Shown: positions 21,986 through 33,164, counted from the first letter of the stretch. The stretch is DNA of 64,000 bases from Isoetes taiwanensis (GCA_021234155.1 JAJEKV010000097.1:2046001-2110000); one strand, 5' to 3'. Numbers and translations: made by a program. The notes: generated by a model not told the origin, from the letters alone.

Positions 21986-22080
21986 ATAGAATAGAATAGA
22001 ATAGAATAGAATAGAATAGAATAGAATATAGAATAGAATAGAATAGAATAGAATAGAATAGAATAGAATAGAAGGGTTTT
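21986..22080 (-). mobile_element. Tail-only LINE insertion: (TATTC)n plus 10 bp of LINE 3' end
   Basis: Between two perfect 13-bp direct repeats lies only about 85 bp of AATAG repeats followed by GAAGGGTTTTT. On the minus strand this is AAAAACCCTTC(TATTC)n, the same as the 3' terminus of the LINE at 14742 (CTAAAAACC + TATTC repeats). It is an extremely 5'-truncated copy. Confidence 0.8.
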
Positions 22081-22093
22081 TAGGTGAATAAGA
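22081..22093. repeat. Right target-site duplication TAGGTGAATAAGA
   Basis: Identical to 21973-21985. Confidence 0.85.
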
Positions 22094-23239
22094 GTAACAT
22101 AATAAAATTAGACATGATTTTAGAATCATAGGAGTTGTTGAATCACCTCATGAAGACACCTTCTGGGTTGTGGCAGATATAGTGGAAAACTATTTTGAAG
22201 GAACATCAAAGTGTGATAGCCAATGCAATATGAGCCGGTGTATAGACCGGTAGAGCAAGATACATCAACATGACATGAGAGATATGGGAGTGAAAGACAA
22301 AATAATAAAGGCAGGTCTCGAGATAAAGTTGAGATAAAGATCCAAAAGTCATTAATGGACTTGCGAGGCAGAAACGAGCATTACCAATGAATTGTTAAAA
22401 ACAATGGAACTCAATCAAACAAGGGTTCTGGTAGAGGTAGGGAATGATAGTGTACCTAAAAAGGGAAGGGACCCATAAACACAACGGTTTATTCCAATAC
22501 ATGAAAAAAAAAGCTAATGAGTTTCGATAATGGTACATATAATAAAGAAGAGGGGAAAAGACAATGGAAATATTAGACCCGATAATGACATGGGATGTAG
22601 CCAAGTGGGAACCGGAGAACAAACAAAAAGCCCATAGAGGGAGAAGAAAAAAGTTGTTTAAGAGATGGCGGATATCCAAAAAATGGGAGCAAAGGCTAGG
22701 AGTCGACCAAAGAAACCAATATCAGAAATAAAGAGGATGAAAGATCTGGAACAACATAAAGGAAAAGAGATATTGCGGTGGAAAAAAGAAATAAGCATCA
22801 CGGTTTTGCATTCACACATATTACCCATAGGATGACGGAGAAAGGCTAGAGAAAAAGCAAGAGATCACTATATTATATGCCTCGTTGAAATGTTGGAACA
22901 CAATGCAAAACTATTACTAAAGGAAGAAGGATATGATCTCATGTTGGAAGGATAAAAACTTTAGAATAGGAAGAGGCTTTGCCGGACTGACATGGCATAT
23001 CAGGATTGATCTCGCTGAAAAGGTAAGTATTGTAACAAATTATTGTAATAATAGATATATGTCCGTTAATATCCCAAGGTGTGAGCAAAACCATTTCTAT
23101 TTTAATTACGTACTATAGTGATAGGATAAGTTGTAAAATCTCGAAGAAGTCATCAGATATTGGACATGCAGGGTCAATTATGCCCCTGATCATCACACAG
23201 CCTTGTAGAAATGTATAGTTTATCAGCAAACCTATTGGT
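22094..23239. other. Intergenic stretch, nothing recognised
   Basis: Purine-rich on the plus strand (notably 22400-22900). The frames present are short and without motif. Confidence 0.4.
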
Positions 23240-23384
23240 GCAACGGGTTTTCATTCAAAAAACCTTCGGGTAGGGTTTTTTGAATCCTAGATTGTTTATA
23301 GGCCGGTAATTATATGTTTGGGGTCCCATAGGCTATTTGGTCTTCATGGATGATAAAATCCAATTCAATTCAATTCAATTCTCA
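23240..23384 (+). mobile_element. 5'-truncated copy of the pentanucleotide-tailed LINE, (AATTC)n tail
   Basis: The plus strand reads GTTTGGGGTCCCATAGGCTA and GGTCTTCATGGATGATAAAA, then (AATTC)n at 23363-23381. It aligns with the LINE 3' end at 14742-14900 (GTTTGGGTCCCATAGGCCAG, GGTCTCCGTGGACGCTAAAA, then TATTC repeats). The upstream CTTCGGGTAGGGTTTT also matches. Same family, opposite orientation, different pentamer in the tail. Confidence 0.75.
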
Positions 23385-24440
23385 TTAATCAATATCGTCA
23401 TTTTGACAAACTACAAAATAAAAGGTTATAAATATCTCAATAGCTCTATTCCAGGAGTCATTATTCTTAGAGGATAGAACTCAAATGTGATCAAAATTAT
23501 CTTATATCGTCAGGATTTTAAATGTGGAGGATGTCTTGAACATGTTGAAAATTTTGATATTAACAATATGTAGATGAGTTTGATCTTGTTTAAGGGACAA
23601 AAAGGGTGGGCTTAAGATAATTATACCCCGAATTCGCGGATTTCGGACTAAACAAACTCAGCTTTGGAATGCATGCATGCCCCTCCTCCCGAAATGCATT
23701 CGCCTCGCCCCCATTGGGGCCGGCCTGATGGATGTCAGGATGGGCCAGTAAATCCCGGTCATCGTTTGCAATGACAAATCTCAGTCATCACATTGATTCC
23801 ACTTTCTAAGCCTCCGGCATATTTTTGGACGTGGGAGGACATCCCGCCAACCCCTCACACGGGATACATTTGTGCATAATTTGGACAAAGCGGCAGCTCC
23901 GTTACCTCAAGAACTTGCCCATTGAGGCGCCAATGTCGGTCGCACTAGACACTAGTCATGCCTCGGGGATGCACTTATGCAAATATAATGATATTCGAGG
24001 CATTATTGCTTAACTATAAAGGCTTTAGGCTTGTGACAAAGATATTATCTCCAAACTATTAAAATATTTAAGTTTTTTTTTTTTTTAACTACTTTGGATG
24101 ATATATGATTAAAAGGCTTTGAGGCGTACTAGTGGAAGATACAAGGGGCTTGATGCATCACCTTTGAACTGGGTTTTATAAACCCATAACTACAAAGTTA
24201 ATAAAATTAAGCTAAGGTCTCATGTGGAAAAAGCAATTTTTGAGGCAAAAATACAATGTTATGGTTAAAAGGCTTAAATACCCTAAAGATTATATGATAT
24301 TAGGGTTTTACGCAAATAGCCAAATCCGAGGGGGCTTTTGACATAATATAACAAGATGGTGTTTTGATGCGGGGGTAAAACCAAAGGGCCGATCTTGTGG
24401 TAACAAGGACTTCGAATCCATATATATAATGTAGTTTACT
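23385..24440. other. Intergenic stretch with a GC-richer patch
   Basis: 23630-24010 is GC-richer and includes an open frame of 62 codons (23825-24013, +) reading RQLRYLKNLPIEAPMSVALD. It looks protein-like but I cannot assign it. A T15 run lies at 24074-24088. Confidence 0.3.
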
Positions 24441-24444
24441 GGAA

Positions 24445-25000
24445 ATGGAAAAAAGGAGAGAGTTGTTCTTTTGCCCGGATGTGTTTCTAGTAAAAAAATG
24501 CTCACAGAAGTTTGTTAAAGGGAATGGGCCGGAAAAAAAAGGTGATCTCAATATGGCAACTAGGAAAAAGATTGAAGAGGAGAGATTGAAGTCTACTCAA
24601 AGGAAAAAATTGTTCCAATATCACAAGAAAGTTGTGACCCCTGTTGCAGTAATTGATCCAGCATTAAATGTTCAAAACACTGGGTCTGTAGTGATTAGCA
24701 GTGTGAGCATTGGCAATCTGTCAAGCAAGCTGAGAGTTAAAATATAGAGCAGGCTTTCACCATTTTTATGAAGAGGGTTTCCTTGCACTCTATTCTATTC
24801 AAAGGCATGGTCGGTTTGATCGTTCTGCCAACAAGGATTCGCAGATTTTTAGAGCTATGGCCTGGAAGACTAGGAAGGCAACGAGGCATATGCTGGCCAT
24901 GAACAAATGAGCAAAGAGCAGAAAAAATGCTTCCAAGTCAACTGGAGTTATTCCTGGAGCGCAGTACAATCAGGTTCTATTTAGGATTATTGAATTCATA
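24445..25000 (+). pseudogene. Coding-like remnant of unknown gene
   Basis: 24445-24747 is open for 100 codons, with the part from 24553 reading MATRKKIEEERLKSTQRKKL then VVTPVAVIDPALNVQNTGSV. In the next frame 24760-25010 reads FHHFYEEGFLALYSIQRHGR and KDSQIFRAMAWKTRKATRHM, with one stop. Composition is protein-like (basic, amphipathic), consistent with a gag or host fragment, but no domain is recognised. Confidence 0.35.
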
Positions 25001-25019
25001 ATGCTATTTGCAGATGCTA

Positions 25020-25480
25020 CACCTCTATAACTGGGTTTTTGTTGTAATACGCTTGAAAGTGCTTTGGCCTTTGCTCTTAGTTTTGATATTAAGAAAATAG
25101 ACCTCAGATTCATTTGATAGAGTATTGCTTGCTGGAAAATGGTTAACATTGTAGGGACTTCCAATATTTGCTGCTTTTGAGCTTTAAGCTTAGCTAAGAG
25201 GGGTTTTAAAACTAGATCTACAAGTCTTATTACCTTGGGATCTTTTGCTCTTGAACTAATGATGGTGTGCAGGATGATATGCTGCAACTATATAATTGGG
25301 TTTGTGGTATAATGTATTGAAAAATGTTGTTTGCTCTTATTTTTTTATATGAAGAAATCAACCTTAGATCCATTTGATCTGGAATTGGTTTATTACCTTA
25401 AGGACTTCCAAAGTTTGATGCTTTTGAGCTTTAGCTTAACTAAGGGGGCTCTTAGAACCAGATCTACAAGGATCTACAAA
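25020..25480. repeat. Degenerate tandem duplication, period about 265 bp
   Basis: 25025-25236 and 25290-25470 share ordered blocks (CTATAACTGGGTTT / TATAATTGGGTTT; ATTTGATAGAG / ATTTGATCTGG; GACTTCCAA; GCTTTTGAGCTTTA; CTAGATCTACAAG / CCAGATCTACAAG). Indels separate the blocks, so it is an old duplication. Confidence 0.75.
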
Positions 25481-26239
25481 ACTAAATTATTCCCTGAAGT
25501 TTAGGCAATGCAAAAGGCTTTGAAATCTGCATAGATAGCCATATTTGATTATAGACTGACATGCGGCTAGATGGTGCTAGCGTATGACCCGGATCGATGG
25601 TTTTCTTATTAATTTCGCATGTTCATGTCGCCTTTTATGCATGGTGAAGGGGATAACCCAAGATAACCTATAGCTTACCTATTAGTCTTTGTCATAATTA
25701 CCCTTCTTAGGCTAATTTTTGGCTGGTTCACTGCAGGTAACCAGGTTTCTTGCTCCATGCTTTGGTGAATTTCTCGAATTTCTCTATTTTCTCTCAAGCT
25801 TATGGTTGGAGGTATTTACAAGACTTCAAGTAAGAATGTTTTAAATGAGATGATGATTTACAACAAAAATGTATTTAGATGCCTATGGCAAATGTAAGAG
25901 ATGTATGCAGAAAAGAAATGATCTGCTATGCTATAATACTCTTTAGACATGATAAGGTGTTTTTCGTAGTGCAACATATGGAATACAAATTTGTGGCTTA
26001 TTGTTTCAGAAATAGAAGTATTCCCACAATATTGAAAGATATGGAATATAAGATTTTGACTTATTGTCTCCAGAAAAAAGAATATAAGCATAGAATATGA
26101 TTTGAAGTATTTGATATCTTAAACAAATAAGCCTAGTCTTGGCCGGAAAAATATTACTGTATGTTTTCTTGGGCTGATAATTGCAACTTGATATTCTTGC
26201 AAAGAGTATTAATGATGGAAGTCCTGGGTGACGAGGGGG
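25481..26239. other. AT-rich intergenic stretch, nothing recognised
   Basis: Only short frames on both strands. Within 25880-26090 the motif ATGGAATA(C/T)AA recurs at 25978 and 26040, suggesting another weak internal repeat. Confidence 0.35.
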
Positions 26240-26515
26240 GTTTTTTTTTTTTTATTTATTTTTTATTTGAAGGATGTCAATCTATTCACCATAACATCAT
26301 GAGTATAGTAGCTACATCACATTTTACATCTCATATGGAAGCCAATCCACTACTAGCTGCAATACCTTATGCTAGGAGATGGTTTGCATGTGATTATCTA
26401 GTATATATGACAAGTTTAAGGTCTCTATCACAGGACCGGTTGGACATGCTTAAACTCGTGACCTCAGGGCAATGCGTTAAGTTTGCATGTCAAACCATAT
26501 GTTTGAAGTACATAT
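26240..26515 (-). mobile_element. Degraded tRNA-derived SINE with A-rich tail
   Basis: The minus strand reads AACTTAACGCATTGCCCTGA followed by GGTCACGAGTTTAAGC (26449-26464). This resembles the tRNA anticodon-to-T-arm region with a worn B box (GGTTCGANTCC expected). About 200 bp downstream it ends in an A-rich tail (plus-strand T-rich run 26241-26270). A-box remnants near 26481-26497 are weak. Confidence 0.5.
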
Positions 26516-28496
26516 ACATGTAGGCTAATACCATAAGCAAACAAGGAGCTCATGCGCTTACCCGACAATTCAAATACGATAAACAAAAATTAAGCTTACA
26601 AATTGCAAATATGTGCACATGATTTTGAATAATAGGGCTTAGAATATAAGTAAATCACAAAAGAGAATAAGAAGATTTTTTTTTATCACGATCATTCTGC
26701 AATCATTAGTCTAATATGCCCTACCATACTTCATGCTTAAACTTTCATGAGGTTTATCGAATAAAGTAGCATGCAAGATTATTTTCTTGGCATGGAACCA
26801 CATCCTATATATTTGCACTTATCATTTACATGGGCGTCAAGGCTATCTATTGATGCCAAGGCCTTGGCACTATCTCTAGCATTGTTGATCAATCTTTCCT
26901 AGATTCCAAACCTCAATGCATCTTGCAAAAGTAGGAATCCACTTGCTTGAAAGGCATTGAGCCAATTGAGGCATCCTCTTCATGTCCATCTGTGTTGCTA
27001 GAATAACGAATTGCTGAGATCCAATAATGGTCCATTCAATATATAGTAGCTTCTCTACAAATCTCTGTTGTATATTTAGGATATTCTGCAAATATTCTTA
27101 TTTTCTCACTTCCATCCCTACGAATTTATGGTGGACTGCCCCTGAAATTGAAGTGGGTATAGAAGGAAAAATTATCACCAAGGAAAACTTTTTGATCTAC
27201 AAGAAAAAGTTTCAAGCCTTCAACAACCCTATCAGCGTTGGGGAAACTCTGGGGTAGAGCCATTTTTTCCGCTTTAAATTACCAGTTCACCGTCCAGCGT
27301 GGTTGAGTGGCGGAACCAGTTCCGCACATAAATTATTGAATTTCGGGGATTATCCGACAGGGAAAACACAAATCGGCACTTACTAGCCGTAGTACATCCT
27401 CGAAAAAAAATCTATAAGCTAATCACCCACATAATTTATTGCAGACGAACAAATAAAAGGGAGGGAAACTCTGCTACATGGAAGCCGACTATCCTATATT
27501 ATATAAAGATCCAGCTTTGTTGTTTCTTGGCAAGAAGATCAAGATGTTCTTAGGCGATTGTTACTGCCCTTGCAAACTAGATCTTTGGATCAGTATCTTA
27601 TATTCAACTACTCCAACAAACCCCTAGGCATATTGTAGAGAACCAATGCGGCTCTGTCCAAAACTGAATGGAGGGGTATTCTGTAATAAGTCTGCCATGG
27701 GCTCTTTGCCATATTCAAAACTACTCCACCACAAATTTTGATTTGTAGCAAAGAGAAAGAGTTACAAGTTGTAATAAGGAAATAAGGTGCTGCGCACGGA
27801 GGGTTGCCCTCCATGACCGGAGGGTGAGGTGGCTTAAATCATAGTTGAAAGTCATGTTTTGACAATCAATTCAAGTTGCTACTTCTAGACAATAGAATAC
27901 CTGATACCATGACTTTATGGAAATTGGCCTGAAGAAATCTTTGGTGCTTTCGAGGTCACGCGATAAGTTTCTTGTAATCAATAGTCTAGGTACCGTAAAA
28001 TCCCATTCTAGCTAGATGTTTGCCATAAATCAGTGGTCTAGGCGCTATTAATTTTGTGATACCAACGCAATAACTTCTTCATAAAGTTGTTTTCTGTTAT
28101 CGAGAATAGGACTAATGCTTTGATTTTATTTGTGCGCCATTAAAGGTAAAAGTAGCATGGAAAGAGACGATTAGAAGCTATGTGTAAGCATCATGTTGCA
28201 TTCACTAATTAAACTTATGTCTGGTGGAAAGCAGAAATTGTGAAATAGTTATCCACATTCCATAATTAGTGGGGAAATTAGCACTATCATAGTAATATCA
28301 ATTAGAAAACATTTGCCAATATCCTTGGGTTATAAAACGTTTGTAACAAACCAACCATAAGGTTACAACATTTCTTAGTCCTCTGAACCAATTCGTCTTT
28401 GAATGCATAGAACAATGAAGATGTTTTTTATAACAAAGTACACGTGATTGCAATATTTTGGGATTCAACAATGTGGATTGCTCCCTATCTCAGTAC
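26516..28496. other. AT-rich intergenic stretch, nothing recognised
   Basis: No domain or repeat end identified. The short + frame ending at 27257 (PEIEVGIEGKIITKENFL) is protein-like but too short to assign. Confidence 0.35.
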
Positions 28497-28620
28497 TTTT
28501 ATAACCTATCTTTTTACGTTCTCAATTACTTGAAACTCATGTTTTACGCATGTGTAACTTTTATAACCTATCTTTTTACGTTCTCAATTACTTGAAACTC
28601 ATGTTTTACGCATGTGTAAC
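28497..28620. repeat. 62-bp tandem duplication, two near-identical units
   Basis: TTTTATAACCTATCTTTTTA starts at 28497 and again at 28559; the units are identical up to GCATGTGTAAC. Confidence 0.97.
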
Positions 28621-28674
28621 TGTTAGGGTAGGGAGGGTGCTTGAGTGCTTCTTTTTTACAATCAACATCTTATT

Positions 28675-28752
28675 GTCAACGTTTAAGAGCATGTCTAGGG
28701 GCATAACATACTTAGTGTCAATGTTTGAGAGCATGTCTAGGGGCGTAATATA
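28675..28752. repeat. 42-bp tandem duplication
   Basis: GTCAACGTTTAAGAGCATGT at 28675 and GTCAATGTTTGAGAGCATGT at 28717, both continuing CTAGGGGC. Confidence 0.9.
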
Positions 28753-28884
28753 TTTTTCTTTCTATTGAAGAACGAATTTCATTAATCATAAAACATCAAG
28801 TACAACGATATGGTACATCGGGGTTACATCTTAGGCATCTTCACTTTTGGTTCATCCCATCTAGCCCTTTACCTCAAGCCCGTC

Positions 28885-29300
28885 TTACTGCTAGTTCCTA
28901 TTTTTACCTTTCCTTCTTCCCTTTTCCCTTTCATCCCTCTTCGCTTTTTCTTTTTTCTCATTTCCCCATTCCATTTCGCCCTTATATTTTCACGTTTTTC
29001 TTTTCCATTTTTTTACTCTGCGCTTTTTTATTTATCTATGTTCCACTTTCCCTTTTTCCCCTCTCCTTCTTGTTTTCCTATTTTACCTTTCCTTTACCCT
29101 TTTTCTCTATTCTATTCTATTCTATTTACGATTTTCCCTCCCCTTTCCATTTTCTCTTTTCTCCAATTTCCCTCTTTCCTCCTTCCTTTTCGCCTTTCCC
29201 CTCCCCTTTTGCTATTTTCCTTTCCCTTTACCCTCTTTCTCCCTCCCTTCCCCCTTTTTGCCCTTTCCTTTTTCACCCTTTTCCTCTTCTCCCATTCCAC
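28885..29300 (+). repeat. Polypyrimidine (C+T) tract of about 400 bp
   Basis: Almost only C and T on the plus strand, with few A or G, including a short CTATT run at 29108-29127. The long open frame here (F, P, S and L only) is a by-product of composition, not a gene. Confidence 0.85.
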
Positions 29301-29909
29301 TTTAAAAAACATTTTGACAAGGGATTGAAGCAAGGGATCTTCACTTCTAAAACATATTAACCATAGGATTAAAACAAGTGAATCTCGACCATTGGATCAA
29401 AACATCTTATACTGTTTAAAAATTTAAATTTTGGCCGGTCAATTAAATAGCGAATCTCATTCTTTCAATCTAGGGCTTGATAGATGACACACATATTTAC
29501 ACACATATTTACACTATAATTTTATAATATAAAAATCGCCACAAAAGGACAAAAAGGAATTGTGCACAACTTCCTCAACCTCATAACGATTTCACCTCTA
29601 TAATTCATAATTCTACCTAACTCTGCGCATACAACTTCCGTTCTATATTTCTTGTAAATTAAGATGGTAGATGACCAATGTTACGATATTTCATATATTA
29701 AAAGCGCCGTGGCAAAATAAGGCAATTTTCAACTTCTAAGCCAATTTGCATGGCATCTTTCTGAATCAATAGCATGGTATCTTTACCATTTGGTGGATTT
29801 TCCTCAACAAGCAATGGTACATTATTTTATAATACTTCATGACGGCAAGTTAAATGAAGCAATATTCAATTTGCCAATATAATCTCTAGCCAAATTGCCC
29901 AAATACATG
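29301..29909. other. AT-rich intergenic stretch, nothing recognised
   Basis: No ORF of note; lies downstream of the strictosidine-synthase-like remnant on its 3' side. Confidence 0.4.
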
Positions 29910-31230
29910 TCACCTCAATTTTGCAAAGGCTGCGGTAACAAGCGCAATGCTCTTAACATTTGGGTCTTCCAAGAATGCCACTATATTTCCATCTTCCTTC
30001 ACCCCTAGTATCTTGGCCATCCTGGAGGAGCTGCTATCCATGATGCCCACAAGCTTTGGATGTGAAATTACCCATTTGATTGCAGATATCTTGTTGAAGT
30101 TTCTCCATTGAGGCGGATCTCATCTGAATTAATAATATAACTATCAGCATAATAATGATAACATCTAACAATTAAGCCATATTCATCCTAACAAAGCCAT
30201 ACCCATCTATGATCATGATGGTCATACTATGTCTAATGTACTTTTATACTTACGCAACCAAAGCGATCCAAAAACGTGTCCTTTCCATTGTGATGTATGT
30301 TGTCCGGAAATCCCGGCAAGTTATCTATGAATAACTCGTTGCTTGAAGCCAATACTTTTGACACCTTACTCTAGGAAAGAATAACAATATATTTTTAGTT
30401 CGGTGTAGATCAACCACCAAATTTTAAAGCATTACACATGCATACACTAAATTTTACTTACTTTGTTTGTTTCACGAAAAACCAAAAAGTCTTGCTTTTA
30501 TGGAAAGAGCTATGCCATTAGCAAAATAGAGGTTTCTCAAAGACAACAATGGTCTCTGCGGTCGCGAGGTCATATCTCGAGAAGCCCGCCTTTAGGTCTG
30601 AATTCAAGAATATCCGGGGAAGATGAATTCATCCCAAATTTGGCACCGGCATCGATGAAATATATGGTGCCATCTTTTGTCACAAAGAAGCTCATCGACC
30701 AATCTGCGGCAGATAAATTAAAAGCGAGCTATTGTCAAATCTGCACTAAGAAAAAAATGCATATCCATACTTATATTTCAAGCCATCTCGCCATATCCGA
30801 AAAGTGTTTGCACACCATGATCTTCTCGTGATATTCAACAAGCCCTAGTAGAAAAAGATCGCTAGGTTACACATAAAACATAAAAGCGTGTTTACTCATG
30901 TTATTAAGCGAGACTAATAGAAAGAAAAAAATGAGGAGATATGGAAAATTAAAACGAAAAGGAAACTTTCTCAAAATAAAATTCGTGAAAGCAAAAGAAT
31001 GCGTGAACTTACCATGGATGGTTCACAAACAAGAAGCTCACCATGGATTCCAAAGGCCGGACCTAACGGATGGCCTCCAACATAAGTCCAGTTCTCAACC
31101 TTGCCATGCGGGTAGATCCTTTTGATCCATCCATCCGCGCACGGCGGTATAGTCTTCCTTCCGAATCCACGGCCCACATCTTGAGGGCCGGAAGTAGGCC
31201 GGCTCCTATTTTTCAAGGCCTTGAAGCGGG
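29910..31230 (-). pseudogene. Strictosidine-synthase-like (SSL/APMAP-type) gene, broken
   Basis: Four exon blocks on the minus strand with GT/AG borders: about 31230-31013, 30703-30462, 30370-30254 and 30123-29910. They read CADGWIKRIYPHGKVENWTY and GPAFGIHGELLVCEP; then FFVTKDGTIYFIDAGAKF and DILEFRPKGGLLE; then NELFIDNLPGFPDNIHHNGK; then RNFNKISAIKWVISHPKLVG and a stop at 29910. These are the conserved blades of the six-bladed propeller of plant SSL proteins (mostly hydrolase-like; true strictosidine synthase is a minority). Frame changes occur in the first exon (before CADGW) and at least three times in the second (after GGLLE, near the CNGIALS part, and before RETNK). The first exon or exons and the signal anchor are missing. 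Intact splice sites with indels only in coding parts resemble the ABCC locus. Confidence 0.8.
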
Positions 31231-32059
31231 TATTCTTGGCAAATAATCCCTAGAGGCCTTTGGAGGATCCGGCAGACAAACAAACAACCCTAATTAGGAA
31301 AACAAACAACCTAGATCCGCACCAGGCAACCAGATCCGACTCCCCAAGCCGTTTATGCAAATCGGCCGTGTCGGGCCATCTCCTCGCCCGAACATCCTTG
31401 ATCCACAACGCAAATCCACCGCATTTACTGGGGAACAAAGGGTTTTTAGCAGTCATCAACATATACTGAGTATATTTCAGCATATACTCAGTATATCCCA
31501 CAAACCCACATAAACGAGGGTTTGCCCCCCTAGGGGCAACCCAAAAAGTAGTAAGCTGTAATGCTTGCTTTGCTGCCTCGAAATAATTTATTCTCATTTC
31601 AATCTGTGTTATTGCTTGCTTTTTTGCCTTAAATAATCTATTCTCCTTAAACGAGGGAACCAAACTTATTCTTCTTCGAATATGTTACAGGGTTAATTCC
31701 CTCTTAAGCTATTGTATTCTTAAGTATCATTCTTTGCTTCAGTATAGCATTTTGATTCGATTTTAATTTGATATTATAGCTATTGAGTGCTTGGTGAATA
31801 GTGGTAGTGAATTGGTTGTAATCTTCTTTTTTATTTTGGTAAGGTGTTGGTAATTGTGCCTGTGCAGCCGCATGGAACGCGCATGGAACGCCGCATGCGG
31901 CGTTCCCTTTCAGTTTCCGGCTCCTCCATCCGGCGTTCCCTTTCAGTTTCTGGCTCCTTGCGGGACGCATGTTGCCGGCTTTGATTGCAAAATTTGAATG
32001 GAAATTATGAGAGACCTCGATCACCTACATGGGATCTTCCTCAGCGTTTCTACGAATTC
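31231..32059. other. Intergenic stretch with hairpin and small duplication
   Basis: A minus-strand frame (31663-31250, 137 codons) is open but unrecognised. 31896-31958 contains two units of CGGCGTTCCCTTTCAGTTTC about 37 bp apart, next to the palindrome CGCCGCATGCGGCG (31879-31892). See the separate hairpin entry at 31461. Confidence 0.35.
31461..31496. repeat. Inverted repeat ATATACTGAGTATAT / ATATACTCAGTATAT
   Basis: Two 15-bp arms with a 6-base spacer (TTCAGC). Because each arm is itself nearly palindromic they are also direct repeats with one mismatch. Could form a stem-loop or be two imperfect protein-binding half-sites; function unknown. Confidence 0.8.
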
Positions 32060-32440
32060 TTCCCTCCATCACACCGGTCTCACAGTTTACGATTCTTGGC
32101 GCCTCACTCCTCACAGGTACGATTTTTTCAGTCGAGTTCATGATCAACAGATTAACAGAGGTAAGATATAACTTTCGAAATCTTGAAATACAGGGATCTG
32201 GCGTCTACAGGGATCTTCTGTTCAAGGGAAACCGTGTTCAAAAGAAACAAGTTGTTCCCTCCATCACACCGGTCTCACAGTTTACGATTCACTCCTCACA
32301 GGTACGATTTTTTCAGTCAGAGTTCACGATCAACAGATCAACAGGGATAAGATATTACTCTCGAAATCTTGAAATACAGGGATCTGGCGTCTACAGGGAT
32401 CTTCTGTTCAAGGGAAACCGTGTTCAAAAGAAACAAGTTG
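32060..32440 (+). repeat. 190-bp tandem duplication carrying an open reading frame
   Basis: Unit 1 is 32060-32254 (195 bp) and unit 2 is 32255-32440 (186 bp), with the last 80 bp nearly identical. A 139-codon frame from ATG 32029 to TAA 32448 runs through both (SITPVSQFTI…, then EIQGSGVYRDLLFKGNRVQK in each). Internal AGGTACGATT and GAGGTAAGAT look like splice donors, so this may be a duplicated 5' UTR/intron region, not a protein gene. Confidence 0.85.
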
Positions 32441-33164
32441 AGATCTAATTCGTTTTCATATCTATTGCAGATTTGGGGCAAGGGACATGCGAAATGAATA
32501 TTGCTCATTCCAGATTTTGTCTTGGGATTTGGTCTTGCTTTGAATCATTTCACATTATAATCTTTCTACCAACTGCATGAGGCCTGAGTGTTGTTTCATC
32601 TCTGTGGTAAATCTCTACCTCTCCATTTTTGCTTTCGTGTGGGCATTTAATTTAAAATCTTTTAAGTTATCCATTTTTCTAACAAAGTTCCATCTTTGCT
32701 TTTGTGTGGGCACTCAGTTTCGGCTTTAAGCTTAGATTGTTGCATCAGTTAACTGTTAAGCCTAAATCTTACAAAAACACATAGTATATGATGAAGTAAA
32801 TGCAGGAATGTGCAGTCCTTAGCTCTGCCAGATGCCTGTACTTCACTATTTCTTTTATCTTGATTTGTCTTTTCAAATTTGCTTGCTCACTTGAATGCTT
32901 TGAATGCAGCTTTGTTGAGGACAGGAAGAAAATTTTGGTAACAGAAATAAATGAGTGTAAGCATCTGCTTGAATGTAATGCTTTCATGTTATTACTCTAT
33001 ATCTTCAGAGTCATGATTTGGAGTTCTACATTGCTAATGGATGCCATGTTATGTAGGACAGGACTTGGTTATGTGCTGAACGACATCAGATTTTATGTCT
33101 GGATGGTATTTTAGATTCTTCATGGTTTTTTACATTGTTTTTTTTTGGGTTGTGTATTGGAGTA
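32441..33164. other. Intergenic or intronic stretch, nothing recognised
   Basis: T-rich on the plus strand, as plant introns are. A frame at 32800-33114 (+) reads FEDRKKILVTEINECKHLL-like text (FVEDRKKILVTEINECKHLL) but has no known domain. Confidence 0.3.

Noticed and set aside
28810-29328. 172-codon plus-strand ORF
   Set aside because: It lies in the polypyrimidine tract and is made of F, L, P and S; composition, not coding, keeps it open. The minus-strand counterpart (K, R, E and G only) is likewise an artefact.
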